Notes: generated from the sequence alone by a model not told the origin. A stretch of DNA of 64,000 nt from Novosphingobium terrae (GCF_017163935.1 NZ_JABVZR010000001.1:806001-870000), one strand, 5' to 3'. Positions 41,654-53,691 are shown, numbered from the stretch's first letter. Numbers and translations are program-made.

Positions 41654-43459
41654 ATGGTCGATTCATCCGACATCCACGGCGATTTCGCCGACGACGACGC
41701 ACCCTCCGCCGCCGAGCTGGAGGCTGCCGGGCAATCGGCGATGTTCGGTGATCCCGAACCTGCGCCCCGGCCGGCTGTAACGCCCTCCGCTCCGCCGCCG
41801 GTGGCCGCCGCCCCGGCGCAGCCCTATCGCGTGCTGGCGCGCAAATATCGCTCGCAGACCTTTGCCGAGCTGATCGGTCAGGACGCCATGGTGCAAACAC
41901 TGGCCAACGCCATTCGGCGCGAACGGCTGGCCCATGCGTTCCTGATGACCGGCATTCGCGGTGTGGGCAAAACCTCCACCGCGCGTCTGATCGCCAAGGC
42001 GCTCAACTGCGTCGGGCCGGACGGCAAGGGTGGGCCGACGATCGATCCCTGCGGCGTCTGCGAACCCTGCGTCGCCATCGCTGAGGGCCGCCATATCGAC
42101 GTGATCGAGATGGACGCCGCCAGCAACACCGGCGTGGACGATGTGCGCGAGATCATCGAGGCGGTGCGCTATGCGGCGGTTTCGGCGCGCTACAAGATCT
42201 ACATCGTCGACGAAGTTCACATGCTGTCGCGCAATGCTTTCAATGCGTTGCTCAAGACTCTTGAGGAACCGCCGGCGCATGTGAAGTTCCTCTTCGCCAC
42301 CACCGAGGTCGACAAGCTGCCGGTCACGGTGCTCTCGCGCTGCCAGCGTTTTGACCTCAAGCGCATCCCAGCGCCGCTGCTGGCCGACCACTTTGCGGGC
42401 ATCTGCCAGAAGGAAGGCGTCGAGGCCGAGCCCGAGGCTTTGGCCATGGTTGCCGAGGCCGCCGAGGGTTCGGTGCGCGATGGCCTCTCGATCCTCGATC
42501 AGGCGATTGCTCATGCCGATCTGGCTGGCGATGCCGAGGCTGGCCGCACGCTGGTCACCGCCGAGCAGGTTCAGGAGATGCTGGGCCTTGCCGACAAGAC
42601 GGTGCAGCGCCGCCTGTTTGCCGCTTTGCTGGGCGGTGATGGCGCGGCTTTGCTCGATGTTGTCGCGGCGCAATTCGCTTTGGGTGTCGAGCCGCTCTCG
42701 CTGATGCGCAGCGCGATGGAACTGACGCACCGCGTGACTGTGGCGCAACTCGGCAAGGGGCAGGCCACTGCCATTTCCGAGGATGAACGCGCTGCCCTGC
42801 GCGATTGGTCCGAACGCCTGTCGCCCGGCCAGCTGCATCGCCTGTGGCAATTGCTGCTCAAGGGCTTCGAGGAGGTCAAGACCGCGCCCGATCCGCTGGT
42901 GGCCGCCGAAATGGCGCTGCTGCGCTGCGTCCATGCCGCCGATATGCCCGATCCGGGCCAGCTGGTGAAACGCATCGAGGCTGCTGTCGCCAGCGGCGCT
43001 CTGGCCGCGCCTGCCATGGCCGGTGGGGTTGAGGGGGCGCCTGTCGCTGCCATGCAAGCCCCCGCGCCCGCCGATTTGGGCTGGGAAGCGCTGGTCGAGC
43101 AGGTGGAGCATGGTTCCATTCCCCTCGGCAGCATGATGCGCATTCAGGTGCGCGTGATCGAGCTGAAACCCGGGCGTCTGGTCTATGAACAGGCGCCGGG
43201 CTTCCCGGACGATATTTCCGGCGATCTGCGCCATGGCCTCAACCGCGCCACCGGCCTCAACTGGGAGGTCGAGCGCCGCTCGGAAGGCGGCCAGCCCACG
43301 CTGATCGAGGTGCAGACCGCCGAGCGCGCCGCCAAGCTGGCCGAGCAGCGCTCTTCCCCCCTGATGCAGGCCGCCATGGCCGCTTTCCCCAAGGCCGAAC
43401 AGGTCGAGGATGATCCTTCTGCCGCGCCCGCGCGCCGGCAGGGCAATTGGAGTCGCTGA
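41654..43459 (+). CDS. dnaX: DNA polymerase III subunit gamma/tau
   Basis: 601 residues. A non-conserved acidic/Pro-rich start of about 55 residues precedes YRVLARKYRSQTFAELIGQDAMVQTL. Walker A is GIRGVGKTSTARLI near 105, the zinc-binding cysteines are in CVGPDG...DPCGVCEPC, Walker B and sensor 1 are in YIVDEVHMLS and FATTEVDKLP. The tau-like C-terminal domain is present. I see no A-rich slippery heptamer, so a frameshifted gamma product is not expected. It loads the beta clamp and links polymerases. The gene is followed directly by ybaB. Confidence 0.96.
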   Translation: MVDSSDIHGDFADDDAPSAAELEAAGQSAMFGDPEPAPRPAVTPSAPPPVAAAPAQPYRVLARKYRSQTFAELIGQDAMVQTLANAIRRERLAHAFLMTGIRGVGKTSTARLIAKALNCVGPDGKGGPTIDPCGVCEPCVAIAEGRHIDVIEMDAASNTGVDDVREIIEAVRYAAVSARYKIYIVDEVHMLSRNAFNALLKTLEEPPAHVKFLFATTEVDKLPVTVLSRCQRFDLKRIPAPLLADHFAGICQKEGVEAEPEALAMVAEAAEGSVRDGLSILDQAIAHADLAGDAEAGRTLVTAEQVQEMLGLADKTVQRRLFAALLGGDGAALLDVVAAQFALGVEPLSLMRSAMELTHRVTVAQLGKGQATAISEDERAALRDWSERLSPGQLHRLWQLLLKGFEEVKTAPDPLVAAEMALLRCVHAADMPDPGQLVKRIEAAVASGALAAPAMAGGVEGAPVAAMQAPAPADLGWEALVEQVEHGSIPLGSMMRIQVRVIELKPGRLVYEQAPGFPDDISGDLRHGLNRATGLNWEVERRSEGGQPTLIEVQTAERAAKLAEQRSSPLMQAAMAAFPKAEQVEDDPSAAPARRQGNWSR

Positions 43460-43460
43460 A

Positions 43461-43796
43461 ATGAAGTCGATGGAAGAGATGATCCAGGCCGCGCAAGCCG
43501 CTGCCGAAACGATCCAGAAGCAGATGAACGAAACCCAGGGCAAGCTCGACCAGCTTGAGGTCGAGGGTGCCGCCGGTGGCGGTCTGGTCAAGATCCGCGC
43601 CAGCGCCAAGGGCCGCGTGATCGGCGTTTCGGTGGATGACAGCCTGTTGGCCGTGTCCGAAAAGGGCATTCTGGAAGATCTGATCGCGGCCGCCTTCAAC
43701 GATGCGCGCGCCAAGGCCGATGCCGTGGCCAGCGCCGAACTGGCCAAGGCGCAGCAGGGCATGGGTCTGCCCCCGGGCTTCAAGCTGCCGTTCTGA
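43461..43796 (+). CDS. YbaB/EbfC-type nucleoid-associated protein
   Basis: 111 residues from the ATG at 43461, one base behind the dnaX stop. KSMEEMIQAAQAAAETIQKQMNETQGKLDQLEVEGAAGGGLVKI is the helical start and glycine-containing strand of the family, followed by VSVDDSLL and ILEDLIAAAFNDARAKAD. These proteins form dimeric tweezers that bind DNA. The dnaX-ybaB order is widely conserved, often with recR next, which is not seen here. Confidence 0.92.
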   Translation: MKSMEEMIQAAQAAAETIQKQMNETQGKLDQLEVEGAAGGGLVKIRASAKGRVIGVSVDDSLLAVSEKGILEDLIAAAFNDARAKADAVASAELAKAQQGMGLPPGFKLPF

Positions 43797-43978
43797 TTAA
43801 ATTTTCCCGGATGGCGCGGGCAGCGGTGTCAACAGCCCGGAACGCGCCATCCACATTCCTGATCTTTCCGCCCATTGCGCTGTTTGCCAAGGCTCCCCAT
43901 ATCTTCAATCGAAAGCCGGGTTGCCGTTATCAGGCATAAGGCCCGTGCAGCGTGATGATGACGCGCGATTGGATGGAT

Positions 43979-46381
<2,403 letters not shown>

Positions 46382-46395
46382 GAAGGAAGGGTAGG

Positions 46396-46530
46396 TGCGA
46401 GGGCGGAGTCTTTGATCGGTCGCATGTCTCAAGAGACATGCTCCGGGCCCTCGCGCTCCCATTCCGTCTTCCGGCGATAGGGCAGGGGCGCCGAAATGGC
46501 GTAGCGAAGCTCTCCACCTGTGCAACCGTT
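46396..46530. repeat. dispersed palindromic element, left half only (copy e)
   Basis: GCGAGGGC and GGCCCTCGC enclose an expanded loop that itself contains a GCATGTCTC/GAGACATGC hairpin, followed by GCTCCCATTCCGTCTTCCGG and the GGCGATAGGGCAGGGGCGCC stretch shared with the copies at 35151 and 38118. The remaining part of the 380-nt gap before hupB holds only its promoter region. Confidence 0.7.
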
Positions 46531-46763
46531 AACTATGTTGCAATGCCGCGACTCGCATTTGTGTGAGGCGCGGCATTTGTTTGTTCCGTGAGGGCTTGGC
46601 TTTTGGTCGCATGCAGGCCCCTGTATGGCCTCAAAACAGGGGATAATGGGGGGTTTTGCGACATGTTTGGCTTTGACAGCCGCGGTGAAAGAAGCTCAAT
46701 TCCGCGGCTCTTCGAGGCGATTCAAGATTTTCAACTTTTAAACACTCCTAGGGGGTTCCCATA

Positions 46764-47036
46764 ATGAACAAGAACGATCTCATCGGCGCTGTTGCCGAGG
46801 CCAGCGGTCTGTCGCGCAACGACGCCACCAAGGCGGTCGAGGGTGTTTTCGATTCGATCACCGGCGCGCTGAAGGCTGGCGATGAAGTGCGTCTGGTGGG
46901 CTTTGGCACCTTCTCGGTGGCCAAGCGCAAGGCGTCGACCGGTCGCAACCCCCGCACCGGCGAGCCCATGCCGATCAAGGCCTCTTCGCAGCCCAAGTTC
47001 AAGGCTGGCAAGGGCCTGAAGGACGCGGTCAACTGA
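46764..47036 (+). CDS. hupB: DNA-binding protein HU
   Basis: 90 residues. NKNDLIGAVAEASGLSRND is the typical start, GDEVRLVGFGTFSVAKRKASTGRNPRTGEPM contains the DNA-wrapping arm with its R-N-P tip, and KASSQPKFKAGKGLKDAVN the end. HU bends DNA and compacts the nucleoid. A GGGGG-rich stretch lies upstream of the ATG, and a good terminator lies behind the gene. Confidence 0.97.
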   Translation: MNKNDLIGAVAEASGLSRNDATKAVEGVFDSITGALKAGDEVRLVGFGTFSVAKRKASTGRNPRTGEPMPIKASSQPKFKAGKGLKDAVN

Positions 47037-47097
47037 TCGCGCCGGGCAGGGCCTCCTTCGCCTCGGGGCCTGCCTGATCTGAAGTCTGACAGACTCG

Positions 47098-47140
47098 AAA
47101 AACCCCGCGTCGGAGCAGACCGACGCGGGGTTTTGTTTTT
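47098..47140 (+). terminator. Rho-independent terminator of hupB
   Basis: ACCCCGCGTCGG pairs with CCGACGCGGGGT around AGCAGA, with AAAAA before and TTTGTTTTT after. Confidence 0.93.
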
Positions 47141-47151
47141 GCGAGCCTGTG

Positions 47152-47262
47152 GGCGCCGCAGGCAATCAAATCATGGAATGCTGCCGCAGCAACGTTGCTC
47201 TGCCGCCGAACCCGAAACGCAACGAAGACATTCCCGGGAGCGCGAGGGGGTAACCCCCTCGC
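47152..47262. repeat. dispersed palindromic element, right half only (copy f)
   Basis: GCGCCGCAGGC, GCAACGTTGCTCTG, CCGAACCCG and CGGGAGC lead to a terminal GCGAGGGGG/CCCCCTCGC hairpin at 47242-47262, close to the convergent rlmB stop. Confidence 0.75.
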
Positions 47263-47277
47263 ATATCCCTTTTACCT

Positions 47278-48108
47278 TCAATCGTCCGAAGCCATCTCCC
47301 GCGTCGCGGCGGCATAAAGCGCGATGGCCGCCGCGTTGGAGACGTTCAGGCTCTCCATCGCCTCATGAATCGGCAGACGAGCCAAAGCATCGCAATGCTG
47401 GGTGATGTTGTGGCGCATGCCTTCACCCTCGGCGCCCAGCACCAGCGCGACGGGACCGGCGGGCAGGGCCTCGGCCAGCGTGCCCTCGGCCTCGCCGGCC
47501 AGACCGATGCGCCAGTAACCGGCCTCGGCGATTTCCTCCAGCGCGCGGGCCAGATTGACGACGCGCACCCATGGCACGATTTCCAGCGCGCCGCTGGCCG
47601 ATTTGGCGACCACACCCGATTCGGGCGGAGCGTGGCGGTCCTGCGTGACGATGGCTGCCGCGTTGAAGGCTGCCGCCGAGCGCAAAATCGCGCCGACGTT
47701 ATGCGGATCGGTCACCTGATCCAGCACGACGATGGGGCGCGTGGGATCTTCATCCAGCACATCGTCGAGGAAAATGTCTTCGAGCGGCTCGCATTCCAGC
47801 ACCAGACCCTGGTGGGGGGCATCCTTGGCCACCAGACGGCCCAGATCGACGGGCTGGCAGTAATCGACGTTGAAGCCCTCGGGCAGTTCGCCGTCGAGGC
47901 TGGCGATGCCTTCGCGCGTGGCCCAAAGCTTGCGATGCATGCGATTCGGGTTCTTGAGTGCCGCCTCGACCGCGTGGCGGCCCCACAGGCGCACGGGGCC
48001 CTTGCTGGTGCGACCGCTGCCGCGTCCGCCCTGCATACGGCCTGCGCGGCCGCGCATGGCCTTGCCGCGCTTTTCGCCGCCATGGTTATCGTCGCCATGT
48101 CTGGCCAT
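47278..48108 (-). CDS. rlmB: 23S rRNA 2'-O-methyltransferase, RlmB/TrmH (SPOUT) family
   Basis: 276 residues. A basic, Gly/Arg-rich N-terminal extension of about 35 residues precedes the substrate-binding domain (LWGRHAVEAALKNPNR). The SPOUT catalytic domain has DQVTDPHNVGAILRSAAAFNA near 135 (motif 1), VLGAEGEGMRHNI near 230 (motif 2) and MESLNVSNAAAIALYA near 255 (motif 3), which form the trefoil knot that binds S-adenosylmethionine. The likely target is the peptidyl-transferase region of 23S rRNA; the N-terminal basic tail is an addition relative to E. coli RlmB. Confidence 0.9.
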   Translation of the reverse strand: MARHGDDNHGGEKRGKAMRGRAGRMQGGRGSGRTSKGPVRLWGRHAVEAALKNPNRMHRKLWATREGIASLDGELPEGFNVDYCQPVDLGRLVAKDAPHQGLVLECEPLEDIFLDDVLDEDPTRPIVVLDQVTDPHNVGAILRSAAAFNAAAIVTQDRHAPPESGVVAKSASGALEIVPWVRVVNLARALEEIAEAGYWRIGLAGEAEGTLAEALPAGPVALVLGAEGEGMRHNITQHCDALARLPIHEAMESLNVSNAAAIALYAAATREMASDD

Positions 48109-48280
48109 CGGATGATCCTTTTTTCAAAAATTTTTCCGCCCATGCCAAGACTGGTGTTGACAGGCAAGGCTCATGTCCTCATAGGGCCGGTCCTCGGCTG
48201 AACGGACCCACTCAAAAGGGTCCAACGGGGGAGACCCCAAACACAGCAATCTCAGTCATTTGACTGCGATTATACGGTGT

Positions 48281-48366
48281 GGACAGATGGCCGAGTGGTT
48301 AAAGGCAGCAGACTGTAAATCTGCCCGCGTGAGCGTACGCTAGTTCGAATCTAGCTCTGTCCACCA
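48281..48366 (+). tRNA. tRNA-Tyr (anticodon GUA)
   Basis: Class II tRNA with a long variable arm (CCCGCGTGAGCGTACGC region). The acceptor stem pairs GGACAGA with TCTGTCC, the discriminator is A and CCA is encoded. The anticodon arm CAGAC-TGTAAAT-CTG gives GTA; the T-loop is TTCGAAT. Confidence 0.96.
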
Positions 48367-48373
48367 CCGTTTC

Positions 48374-48394
48374 CCAAGCCTCGGCGAGGCTTGG
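48374..48394 (+). terminator. hairpin behind tRNA-Tyr
   Basis: CCAAGCCT pairs perfectly with AGGCTTGG around CGGCG, eight bases beyond the tRNA; ATTTCT follows. Confidence 0.6.
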
Positions 48395-48549
48395 ATTTCT
48401 CGGTACTCCGATGTGCTTCAGGCAGCCGGAACCTTCGGGTTCGGCGCCGGGTTGGCTTTCCGGATTTCCCCGCACTCTCTTTGCATGGCGCACCCGCATC
48501 ACGGGGCTCTGGCTTGTGTGTTAAATGTGTAATACACATAGCTGATGCC

Positions 48550-48594
48550 GCATCGTTTTGGCGAAAAACCGGATTCCACGTTTTCGCGCGATGC
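48550..48594. repeat. 45-nt dispersed palindromic repeat, copy 2
   Basis: Same length as the copy at 41308-41352, with the same GCATCGTTTT start and a CGCGCGATGC end; about six substitutions separate them. It lies 65 nt before psd, in a gap of about 290 nt behind tRNA-Tyr with no other gene. Confidence 0.75.
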
Positions 48595-48658
48595 TCTTTC
48601 CCCGGCGCAGGATGGCAAGTCGCTTGTCGCCACGCCCGCCAAGCCCTAGAGGACGCGC

Positions 48659-49408
48659 ATGCCTGGTGAACTTCTCGACAATCAGGGCCGCGGCGCGGCC
48701 AGCTGGCACTGGCCGGCAGTCCATCCCGAAGCGCGCAAATTTGCCGCTGTTTCCGCAGTGGCGGCGCTTGCCGCGCTGTTTCTGGTGGGGCAGTGGCTGG
48801 CCTGGCCGCTCGGCATCCTGACCTATTGCATCTGCGCCTTTTTCCGCGATCCGCTGCGCGTCACCCCCAAGGGCGACCGGCTGATCGTGGCGCCTGCCGA
48901 TGGTCTGGTGACGCTGATCCAGAAGGTGCCGCCGCCGCGCGAACTGGCGATGGACGATGGCACCGGTTCGCCCAGCCTCGGCACCGCGCCCGTCACGCGC
49001 ATCTCGATCTTCATGAGCGTGTTCGATGTTCACATCAACCGCTCGCCGATCGGCGGCACGGTGCGCCGTGTGGTCTATATTCCGGGCAAGTTCCTCAACG
49101 CCGACCTCGACAAGGCCAGCGAAGAGAATGAGCGCCAGCACATCCTCGTCGATCAGGGCAATGGCACGCTGATCGGCTTCACGCAGATCGCCGGTCTTGT
49201 GGCGCGCCGCATCGTGCCCTTCGTCAAGCCGGGCGACATCATCGCCGCTGGTCAGCGCATCGGCCTGATCCGCTTCGGCAGCCGCGTCGACGTCTATCTA
49301 CCCGAGGGCACCGAATCGCTGGTACTGCTGGGCCAGAAGATCGTGGCGGGTGAAACCATTCTCGCGCAGATCGGCAGCGCGCCGCTGATCGAGGGCGTCA
49401 GCCAGTGA
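48659..49408 (+). CDS. psd: phosphatidylserine decarboxylase proenzyme, short type
   Basis: 249 residues. Two membrane-associated helices lie near 25-60, followed by VTRISIFMSVFDVHINRSPIGG near 110-130 with the catalytic His segment. RFGSRVDVYLPEG near 210 holds the self-cleavage site (Gly-Ser) that generates the pyruvoyl group. The enzyme makes phosphatidylethanolamine from phosphatidylserine. It belongs to the short Psd group common in alphaproteobacteria. The stop overlaps the pssA start by GTGA. Confidence 0.95.
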   Translation: MPGELLDNQGRGAASWHWPAVHPEARKFAAVSAVAALAALFLVGQWLAWPLGILTYCICAFFRDPLRVTPKGDRLIVAPADGLVTLIQKVPPPRELAMDDGTGSPSLGTAPVTRISIFMSVFDVHINRSPIGGTVRRVVYIPGKFLNADLDKASEENERQHILVDQGNGTLIGFTQIAGLVARRIVPFVKPGDIIAAGQRIGLIRFGSRVDVYLPEGTESLVLLGQKIVAGETILAQIGSAPLIEGVSQ

Positions 49409-50211
49409 AGCCACGCCGCCGTTTTGACCGCAGAGCGCGTCTGCCCGGCGGCTTGCCTTTGCGGGCGGTGATTCCCAATGCCATCACCTCGGGCGCGCTG
49501 TGCTGCGGGCTGACCGGCATCCGCTTCGCCATTCAGGGCGACTGGCAGAAGTCGGTGTTGGCGGTGATTCTGGCCGGCATGCTCGATGGCATCGATGGCC
49601 GTGTGGCCCGGATGCTCAAGGCTCAATCGCGTTTCGGCGCCGAGCTGGATAGCCTGTCGGATTCGATTTCCTTCGGCGTGGCCCCGGCGCTGATCGTCTT
49701 TTTGTGGTCGCTCAAGGATGTGCCGCGTCTGGGCTGGTTCGCGGCTCTGGCCTTTGCCATCTGCTGCGTGCTGCGTCTGGCCCGCTTCAACGCCCAGATT
49801 GACACGCCCGACCTGCCGCATAAGTCGGCGGGCTTTATCACCGGCGTTCCCGCACCTGTGGGCGCGGGGCTGGCCTTTCTGCCGATGTATCTGTGGCTGG
49901 CCAGCGGCAATGATCTGTTCCGTCAGCCTGTGCTGGTCGGCTGCTGGATGGCGGCCACCGCTTTCCTGATGATTTCCAGCCTTGCGACGCTCAGCTGGCA
50001 ATCCTTGCGTCCGCGCCGCAGCATCAGGCTGGAAATGCTCGCGCTGTTCGGCCTGGTCTTCGCGGCTTTGCTGAGCGAGCCTTGGCTGACGCTGGCTGGC
50101 ATCTGCATCGTTTATCTGGCTTTGGTGCCCGTGGGGCTGGTGTCCTACGCGCGGGTCAAGCGGCAGCGCGCAGCGCGGCTGCAGCAGGACGGCGAAGCGC
50201 CCGCGGCTTGA
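49405..50211 (+). CDS. pssA: CDP-diacylglycerol-serine O-phosphatidyltransferase
   Basis: 268 residues from a GTG at 49405, overlapping the psd stop. The CDP-alcohol phosphatidyltransferase motif D-G-x2-A-R-x8-G-x3-D-x3-D appears as DGIDGRVARMLKAQSRFGAE followed by LDSLSD (residues about 60-88). Seven or eight membrane helices follow. It makes phosphatidylserine, the substrate of Psd. It is the type II (membrane) form. Confidence 0.95.
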   Translation: MKPRRRFDRRARLPGGLPLRAVIPNAITSGALCCGLTGIRFAIQGDWQKSVLAVILAGMLDGIDGRVARMLKAQSRFGAELDSLSDSISFGVAPALIVFLWSLKDVPRLGWFAALAFAICCVLRLARFNAQIDTPDLPHKSAGFITGVPAPVGAGLAFLPMYLWLASGNDLFRQPVLVGCWMAATAFLMISSLATLSWQSLRPRRSIRLEMLALFGLVFAALLSEPWLTLAGICIVYLALVPVGLVSYARVKRQRAARLQQDGEAPAA

Positions 50212-50467
50212 TGTTGCTGGCGCCCAGCGATGCGGTCTGGTTGCTCACCACACCGAATTCCGGACGATAGATCATCGCGGGTGCCGGATCGGCCGAGGTG
50301 GAGAGGGTGAGGGCGGTCATCGAACGCACCGTCTCGCCCTGAGCCATCTCGTTACGCAGTTGAGCGAACAGCAGCTTGAACTGCTGCCAGCTTCCGGCGA
50401 TCGAGCGGCCAGCGAGCAGGGTCGTGCCGATCATGGCGCCATCGATCAGAAGTGCAGACATCGTCAT
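50156..50467 (-). CDS. small conserved-looking hypothetical protein, convergent with pssA
   Basis: 103 residues from the ATG at 50467 (MTMSALLIDGAMIGTTLLAG), with GGAGGG seven bases upstream. The sequence GSWQQFKLLFAQLRNEMAQGETVRSMTALTL reads like a folded protein, but the C-terminal 20 residues are low-complexity Ala/Arg and overlap the 3' end of pssA by 56 nt. I recognise no family. The ribosome binding site is the best evidence that it is real. Confidence 0.55.
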   Translation of the reverse strand: MTMSALLIDGAMIGTTLLAGRSIAGSWQQFKLLFAQLRNEMAQGETVRSMTALTLSTSADPAPAMIYRPEFGVVSNQTASLGASNIKPRALRRPAAAALRAAA

Positions 50468-50482
50468 CACTGAACCCTCCAC

Positions 50483-50920
50483 ATGGCGCCGATGGCTTGC
50501 ATCACGCGCCGATCAAAGCTGTTGCCCCGAATTTCGTCGACTTAAGAATCTCGTTGCCAATGCGTTCCACCCGTTTATACCCTGTGGATAACGCTTGAGT
50601 AATCATGCTGATCCATCGTGGATCTTTGTGATGACGTCGATATTCACGTTTTGTTCCGTTCCGTCAAGCGGAATCTGCGCCAGTGCGATGCGTGTTTGCG
50701 ACCAATCTTTGCAGAATTCTCTGCTGGATTTTCTCCAAAACCGGGGCTAAAGGCGCCGCGTCGAGCGTTTCTTTCGTGATTCCCACGGGAGAAACCGCGC
50801 GGCCGGCATGGCACAGGCCATGGCGTCAATCCCACATGGGAAGCACTTACACCGGTGCCGCAGCGGGTTGTTCCGCACGGTTCCAGCTTCCCAGAGGACC
50901 AACCGGACAAGGAATTACAT
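50483..50920 (+). other. long leader region of rpsB without other genes
   Basis: About 440 nt. It probably contains the rpsB promoter and a structured leader, as ribosomal protein S2 is often autoregulated. Inverted words such as GCATGGC/GCCATGG (about 50805-50825) and GGTTCCAGC/GCTTCC (50878-50892) are visible, but I cannot assign a known leader motif. No coding frame is convincing. Confidence 0.4.
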
Positions 50921-51676
50921 ATGGCGGCTCCGACCGTTACCCTTCATCAGCTCATGGAAGCTGGCGCCCACTTCGGCCACCAGACCCACCGCTGGAACCC
51001 CCGCATGAAGCCCTACATCTTCGGGGCTCGCAACGGCGTTCACATCCTCGATCTGTCGCAGACCGTTCCGCTGTTCTCGCGCGCTCTGGACTTCATCTCG
51101 GCCACCGTTCAGGCTGGCGGCAAGGTGCTGTTCGTGGGCACCAAGCGTCAGGCTCAGGAGCAGATCGCTCAGGCCGCCCGCGCTTGCGGTCAGCACTATG
51201 TCAACCACCGCTGGCTGGGCGGCATGCTCACCAACTGGAAGACCATCTCGGGCTCGATCAAGCGCTTCAAGGCGCTGGAAGAGAAGCTTTCGGGTGACAC
51301 CACCGGCCTGACCAAGAAGGAAGTCCTTCAGATGACGCGCGAGCGCGACAAGCTTGAGCTGTCGCTGGGCGGCATCCGCGACATGGGCGGCATCCCCGAC
51401 GTGATGTTCGTGATCGACGCCAACAAGGAAGAGCTGGCGATCAAGGAAGCCAACGTGCTGGGTATCCCGGTCGTCGCCATCCTCGACTCGAACGTTTCGC
51501 CCGATGGCATCGCGTTCCCCGTGCCCGCCAACGATGACGCCAGCCGCGCCATCCGCCTGTATTGCGACGCCGTGGCCGCTGCTGCCACCAAGGGCAACCG
51601 CGCTGCCGTGGTCGACTCGGGCGTGGACATGGGCGCTCTGGACGTGCCGGTGGCTGAGGAAGTCATCCAGGCCTGA
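50921..51676 (+). CDS. rpsB: 30S ribosomal protein S2
   Basis: 251 residues from the ATG at 50921 ([21 protein letters not shown]), behind an AAGGA site. [58 protein letters not shown] and [28 protein letters not shown] are universal S2 segments. It is assembled late into the 30S head and is needed for S1 binding. tsf follows after 161 nt, the conserved order. Confidence 0.98.
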   Translation: MAAPTVTLHQLMEAGAHFGHQTHRWNPRMKPYIFGARNGVHILDLSQTVPLFSRALDFISATVQAGGKVLFVGTKRQAQEQIAQAARACGQHYVNHRWLGGMLTNWKTISGSIKRFKALEEKLSGDTTGLTKKEVLQMTRERDKLELSLGGIRDMGGIPDVMFVIDANKEELAIKEANVLGIPVVAILDSNVSPDGIAFPVPANDDASRAIRLYCDAVAAAATKGNRAAVVDSGVDMGALDVPVAEEVIQA

Positions 51677-51837
51677 TTTCGGCCGATGCCGGGGCTAAGC
51701 GCTTCGGCGTCATGAAATTGCAGTGCGCCGGGTCCATGTGACGCCCTTTGCGGGCCTCGCGGGCCCGGCGCCTTACCATTTCAGGCGTGTCGGCCTTGTT
51801 TGACCGGCCCGTCGCATCACCACAAAGGATATCGGAC

Positions 51838-52764
51838 ATGGCTTACACTGCCGCCGACGTGAAGAACCTGCGCGAGCGCACCGGCGCCGGCATGATGGAT
51901 TGCAAGAAGGCCCTCGACGAGGCCGCTGGCGATTTCGAAGCCGCTGTCGACGCGCTGCGCGCCAAGGGTCTGGCCGCCGCCGCCAAGAAGTCGAGCCGCA
52001 CCGCCGCTGAAGGTCTGGTGGGTCTGGCCGTTTCGGGCACCGCCGGCATCGCCGTCGAGGTGAACTCGGAAACCGACTTCGTTGCCAAGAACGAGCAGTT
52101 CCAGGACTTCGTGCGCAAGGCCACCCAGGTCGCTCTGGACGGTTCGATCACCGAGGTCGAGGCCCTCAAGGCCGCCGCCTATCCCGACGGCGAGACCGTT
52201 GGCGACAAGCTGACCAGCAACGTGGCCACCATCGGTGAGAACCAGCAGCTGCGTCGCATCAAGCTCGTCAAGGTCGGCGCCGGCCTGGTCGTGCCCTACA
52301 TGCACAACGCTGCCGCTCCCAACCTGGGCAAGATCGGCGTGCTGGTCGCTCTGGAATCGGACGCCGCTGCCGACGTGCTGGAGCCCCTGGGCAAGCAGAT
52401 CGCGATGCACATCGCCGCTGCCTTCCCGCTGGCCCTGAACGCTGACGATCTGGACGCCGAACTGATCAGCCGCGAGCGCAAGATCGCCGCCGAGAAGGCC
52501 GCCGAATCGGGCAAGCCCGCCGAAGTGCAGGCCAAGATGGTCGATGGCGCCGTGGCCAAGTATGCCAAGGAGAACGCTCTCCTGTCGCAGCTGTTCGTCA
52601 TGGACAACAAGAACACCGTTCAGCAGGTCGTGGACGCTGCCGCCAAGGCTGCCGGCGCCAAGATCGCTCTGGTGGACTATGTCCGCTTCCAGCTGGGCGA
52701 AGGCATCGAGAAGGAAGAATCGGACTTCGCCGCCGAAGTGGCTGCCGCCGCTGGCCTGAAGTAA
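51838..52764 (+). CDS. tsf: translation elongation factor Ts
   Basis: 308 residues from the ATG at 51838 ([20 protein letters not shown]), behind AAAGGA. The UBA-like start [19 protein letters not shown] and the core motif [16 protein letters not shown], which inserts into EF-Tu to expel GDP, are intact. [15 protein letters not shown] belongs to the C-terminal dimerisation part. It recycles EF-Tu. A strong terminator lies 38 nt behind the stop. Confidence 0.98.
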   Translation: MAYTAADVKNLRERTGAGMMDCKKALDEAAGDFEAAVDALRAKGLAAAAKKSSRTAAEGLVGLAVSGTAGIAVEVNSETDFVAKNEQFQDFVRKATQVALDGSITEVEALKAAAYPDGETVGDKLTSNVATIGENQQLRRIKLVKVGAGLVVPYMHNAAAPNLGKIGVLVALESDAAADVLEPLGKQIAMHIAAAFPLALNADDLDAELISRERKIAAEKAAESGKPAEVQAKMVDGAVAKYAKENALLSQLFVMDNKNTVQQVVDAAAKAAGAKIALVDYVRFQLGEGIEKEESDFAAEVAAAAGLK

Positions 52765-52801
52765 GATCTTCCACGCAGGCTTCGGCCTGCGTCGAGACGA
52801 A

Positions 52802-52833
52802 GGGGGCTCGCCAGCGATGGCGGGCCCTTTTTC
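52802..52833 (+). terminator. Rho-independent terminator of rpsB-tsf
   Basis: GGGCTCGCC pairs with GGCGGGCCC (with one mismatch or wobble) around a six-base loop, followed by five T residues. Confidence 0.88.
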
Positions 52834-52836
52834 GTG

Positions 52837-53691
52837 TCAGGGTTTCGGGGGCGAAGGGGCTGGCGTCATTGTCATCAGCCACACATCGCCATGCACGCCG
52901 AAGCGGAAGGGCAGGTCGCTGGTGCCAAGTCCTGCGGTGACGATCAGCGTGGCGCCATGCTCCTTCACCAGCCCGCAGGCATAGCGCTGGCCGTAACGCG
53001 ATCCGGTGATGGGCGTGCCGATCAGGGGCAGGGCGATCTGCCCGCAATGGGTGTGCCCGGCCAGCATCAGCGGAATATCCGGCGGCAGATGCGCGAATGT
53101 ATCGGGCTCATGGGTGAGGAAGAGATAGGGTGGGCCTGACCGGCGCATCGCCTGCAAGGTCAGATCCTCGCGCGCGTGATGGCTCCATGCGTCGGTCATG
53201 CCGCCGATGGTCAGCCCGCCGATGCGCGCCGCCTCATTCACCAGCACGCGGATGCCCAGATGCTCCAGCGCGGCTTTGGTGGCGACCGGATCGCGGTAAT
53301 AATCATGATTGCCCAGCACGGCCACCGTGCCCAGACGCGAACGCAGGCCCTTGAGCGGCGCCACCGCCTCCACCAGCGGATAGTGTTTGGTGGAGATCAG
53401 CTTGTCGCTGAGGAAATCGCCGGCGATCAGCACCAGATCGGGGTGAAGCCGGTTCAGCCCCTCGATGATCTGCGCCAGCCTTTCGGGCGGCATGTCGGGG
53501 CCCGAGACATGAATGTCGGAGATCAGCAGCACGCGCAAAGGCGTGCTCAGGCCGGGCATGGCGACCTGCGTTTCGCGCACCAGCGGCGGCTCCATCGTGT
53601 CGTGATGAGCCTTGATCCCCAGCGCGACAAGGCCTGTCAGGCCCAGTGCCAGTGCCATTCGGCGCCGCCAGGACTTGCGTACTGCACCCAT
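52837..53691 (-). CDS. membrane-anchored metallophosphoesterase
   Basis: 284 residues. An N-terminal helix ([17 protein letters not shown]) anchors it in the membrane. The calcineurin-like fold follows: [10 protein letters not shown] near 52, [11 protein letters not shown] near 83, [10 protein letters not shown] near 115, FLTHEPD near 198 and [11 protein letters not shown] near 212, all metal-binding motifs in the standard order. Proteins like YkuE, which hydrolyse nucleotide or lipid diphosphates, share this pattern; the substrate here is unknown. It is convergent with tsf and divergent from pyrH. Confidence 0.88.
   Translation of the reverse strand: MGAVRKSWRRRMALALGLTGLVALGIKAHHDTMEPPLVRETQVAMPGLSTPLRVLLISDIHVSGPDMPPERLAQIIEGLNRLHPDLVLIAGDFLSDKLISTKHYPLVEAVAPLKGLRSRLGTVAVLGNHDYYRDPVATKAALEHLGIRVLVNEAARIGGLTIGGMTDAWSHHAREDLTLQAMRRSGPPYLFLTHEPDTFAHLPPDIPLMLAGHTHCGQIALPLIGTPITGSRYGQRYACGLVKEHGATLIVTAGLGTSDLPFRFGVHGDVWLMTMTPAPSPPKP

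Noticed and set aside
41654..43459. Programmed frameshift in dnaX giving a gamma product
   Set aside because: I found no A-rich slippery heptamer with a following hairpin in the expected region.
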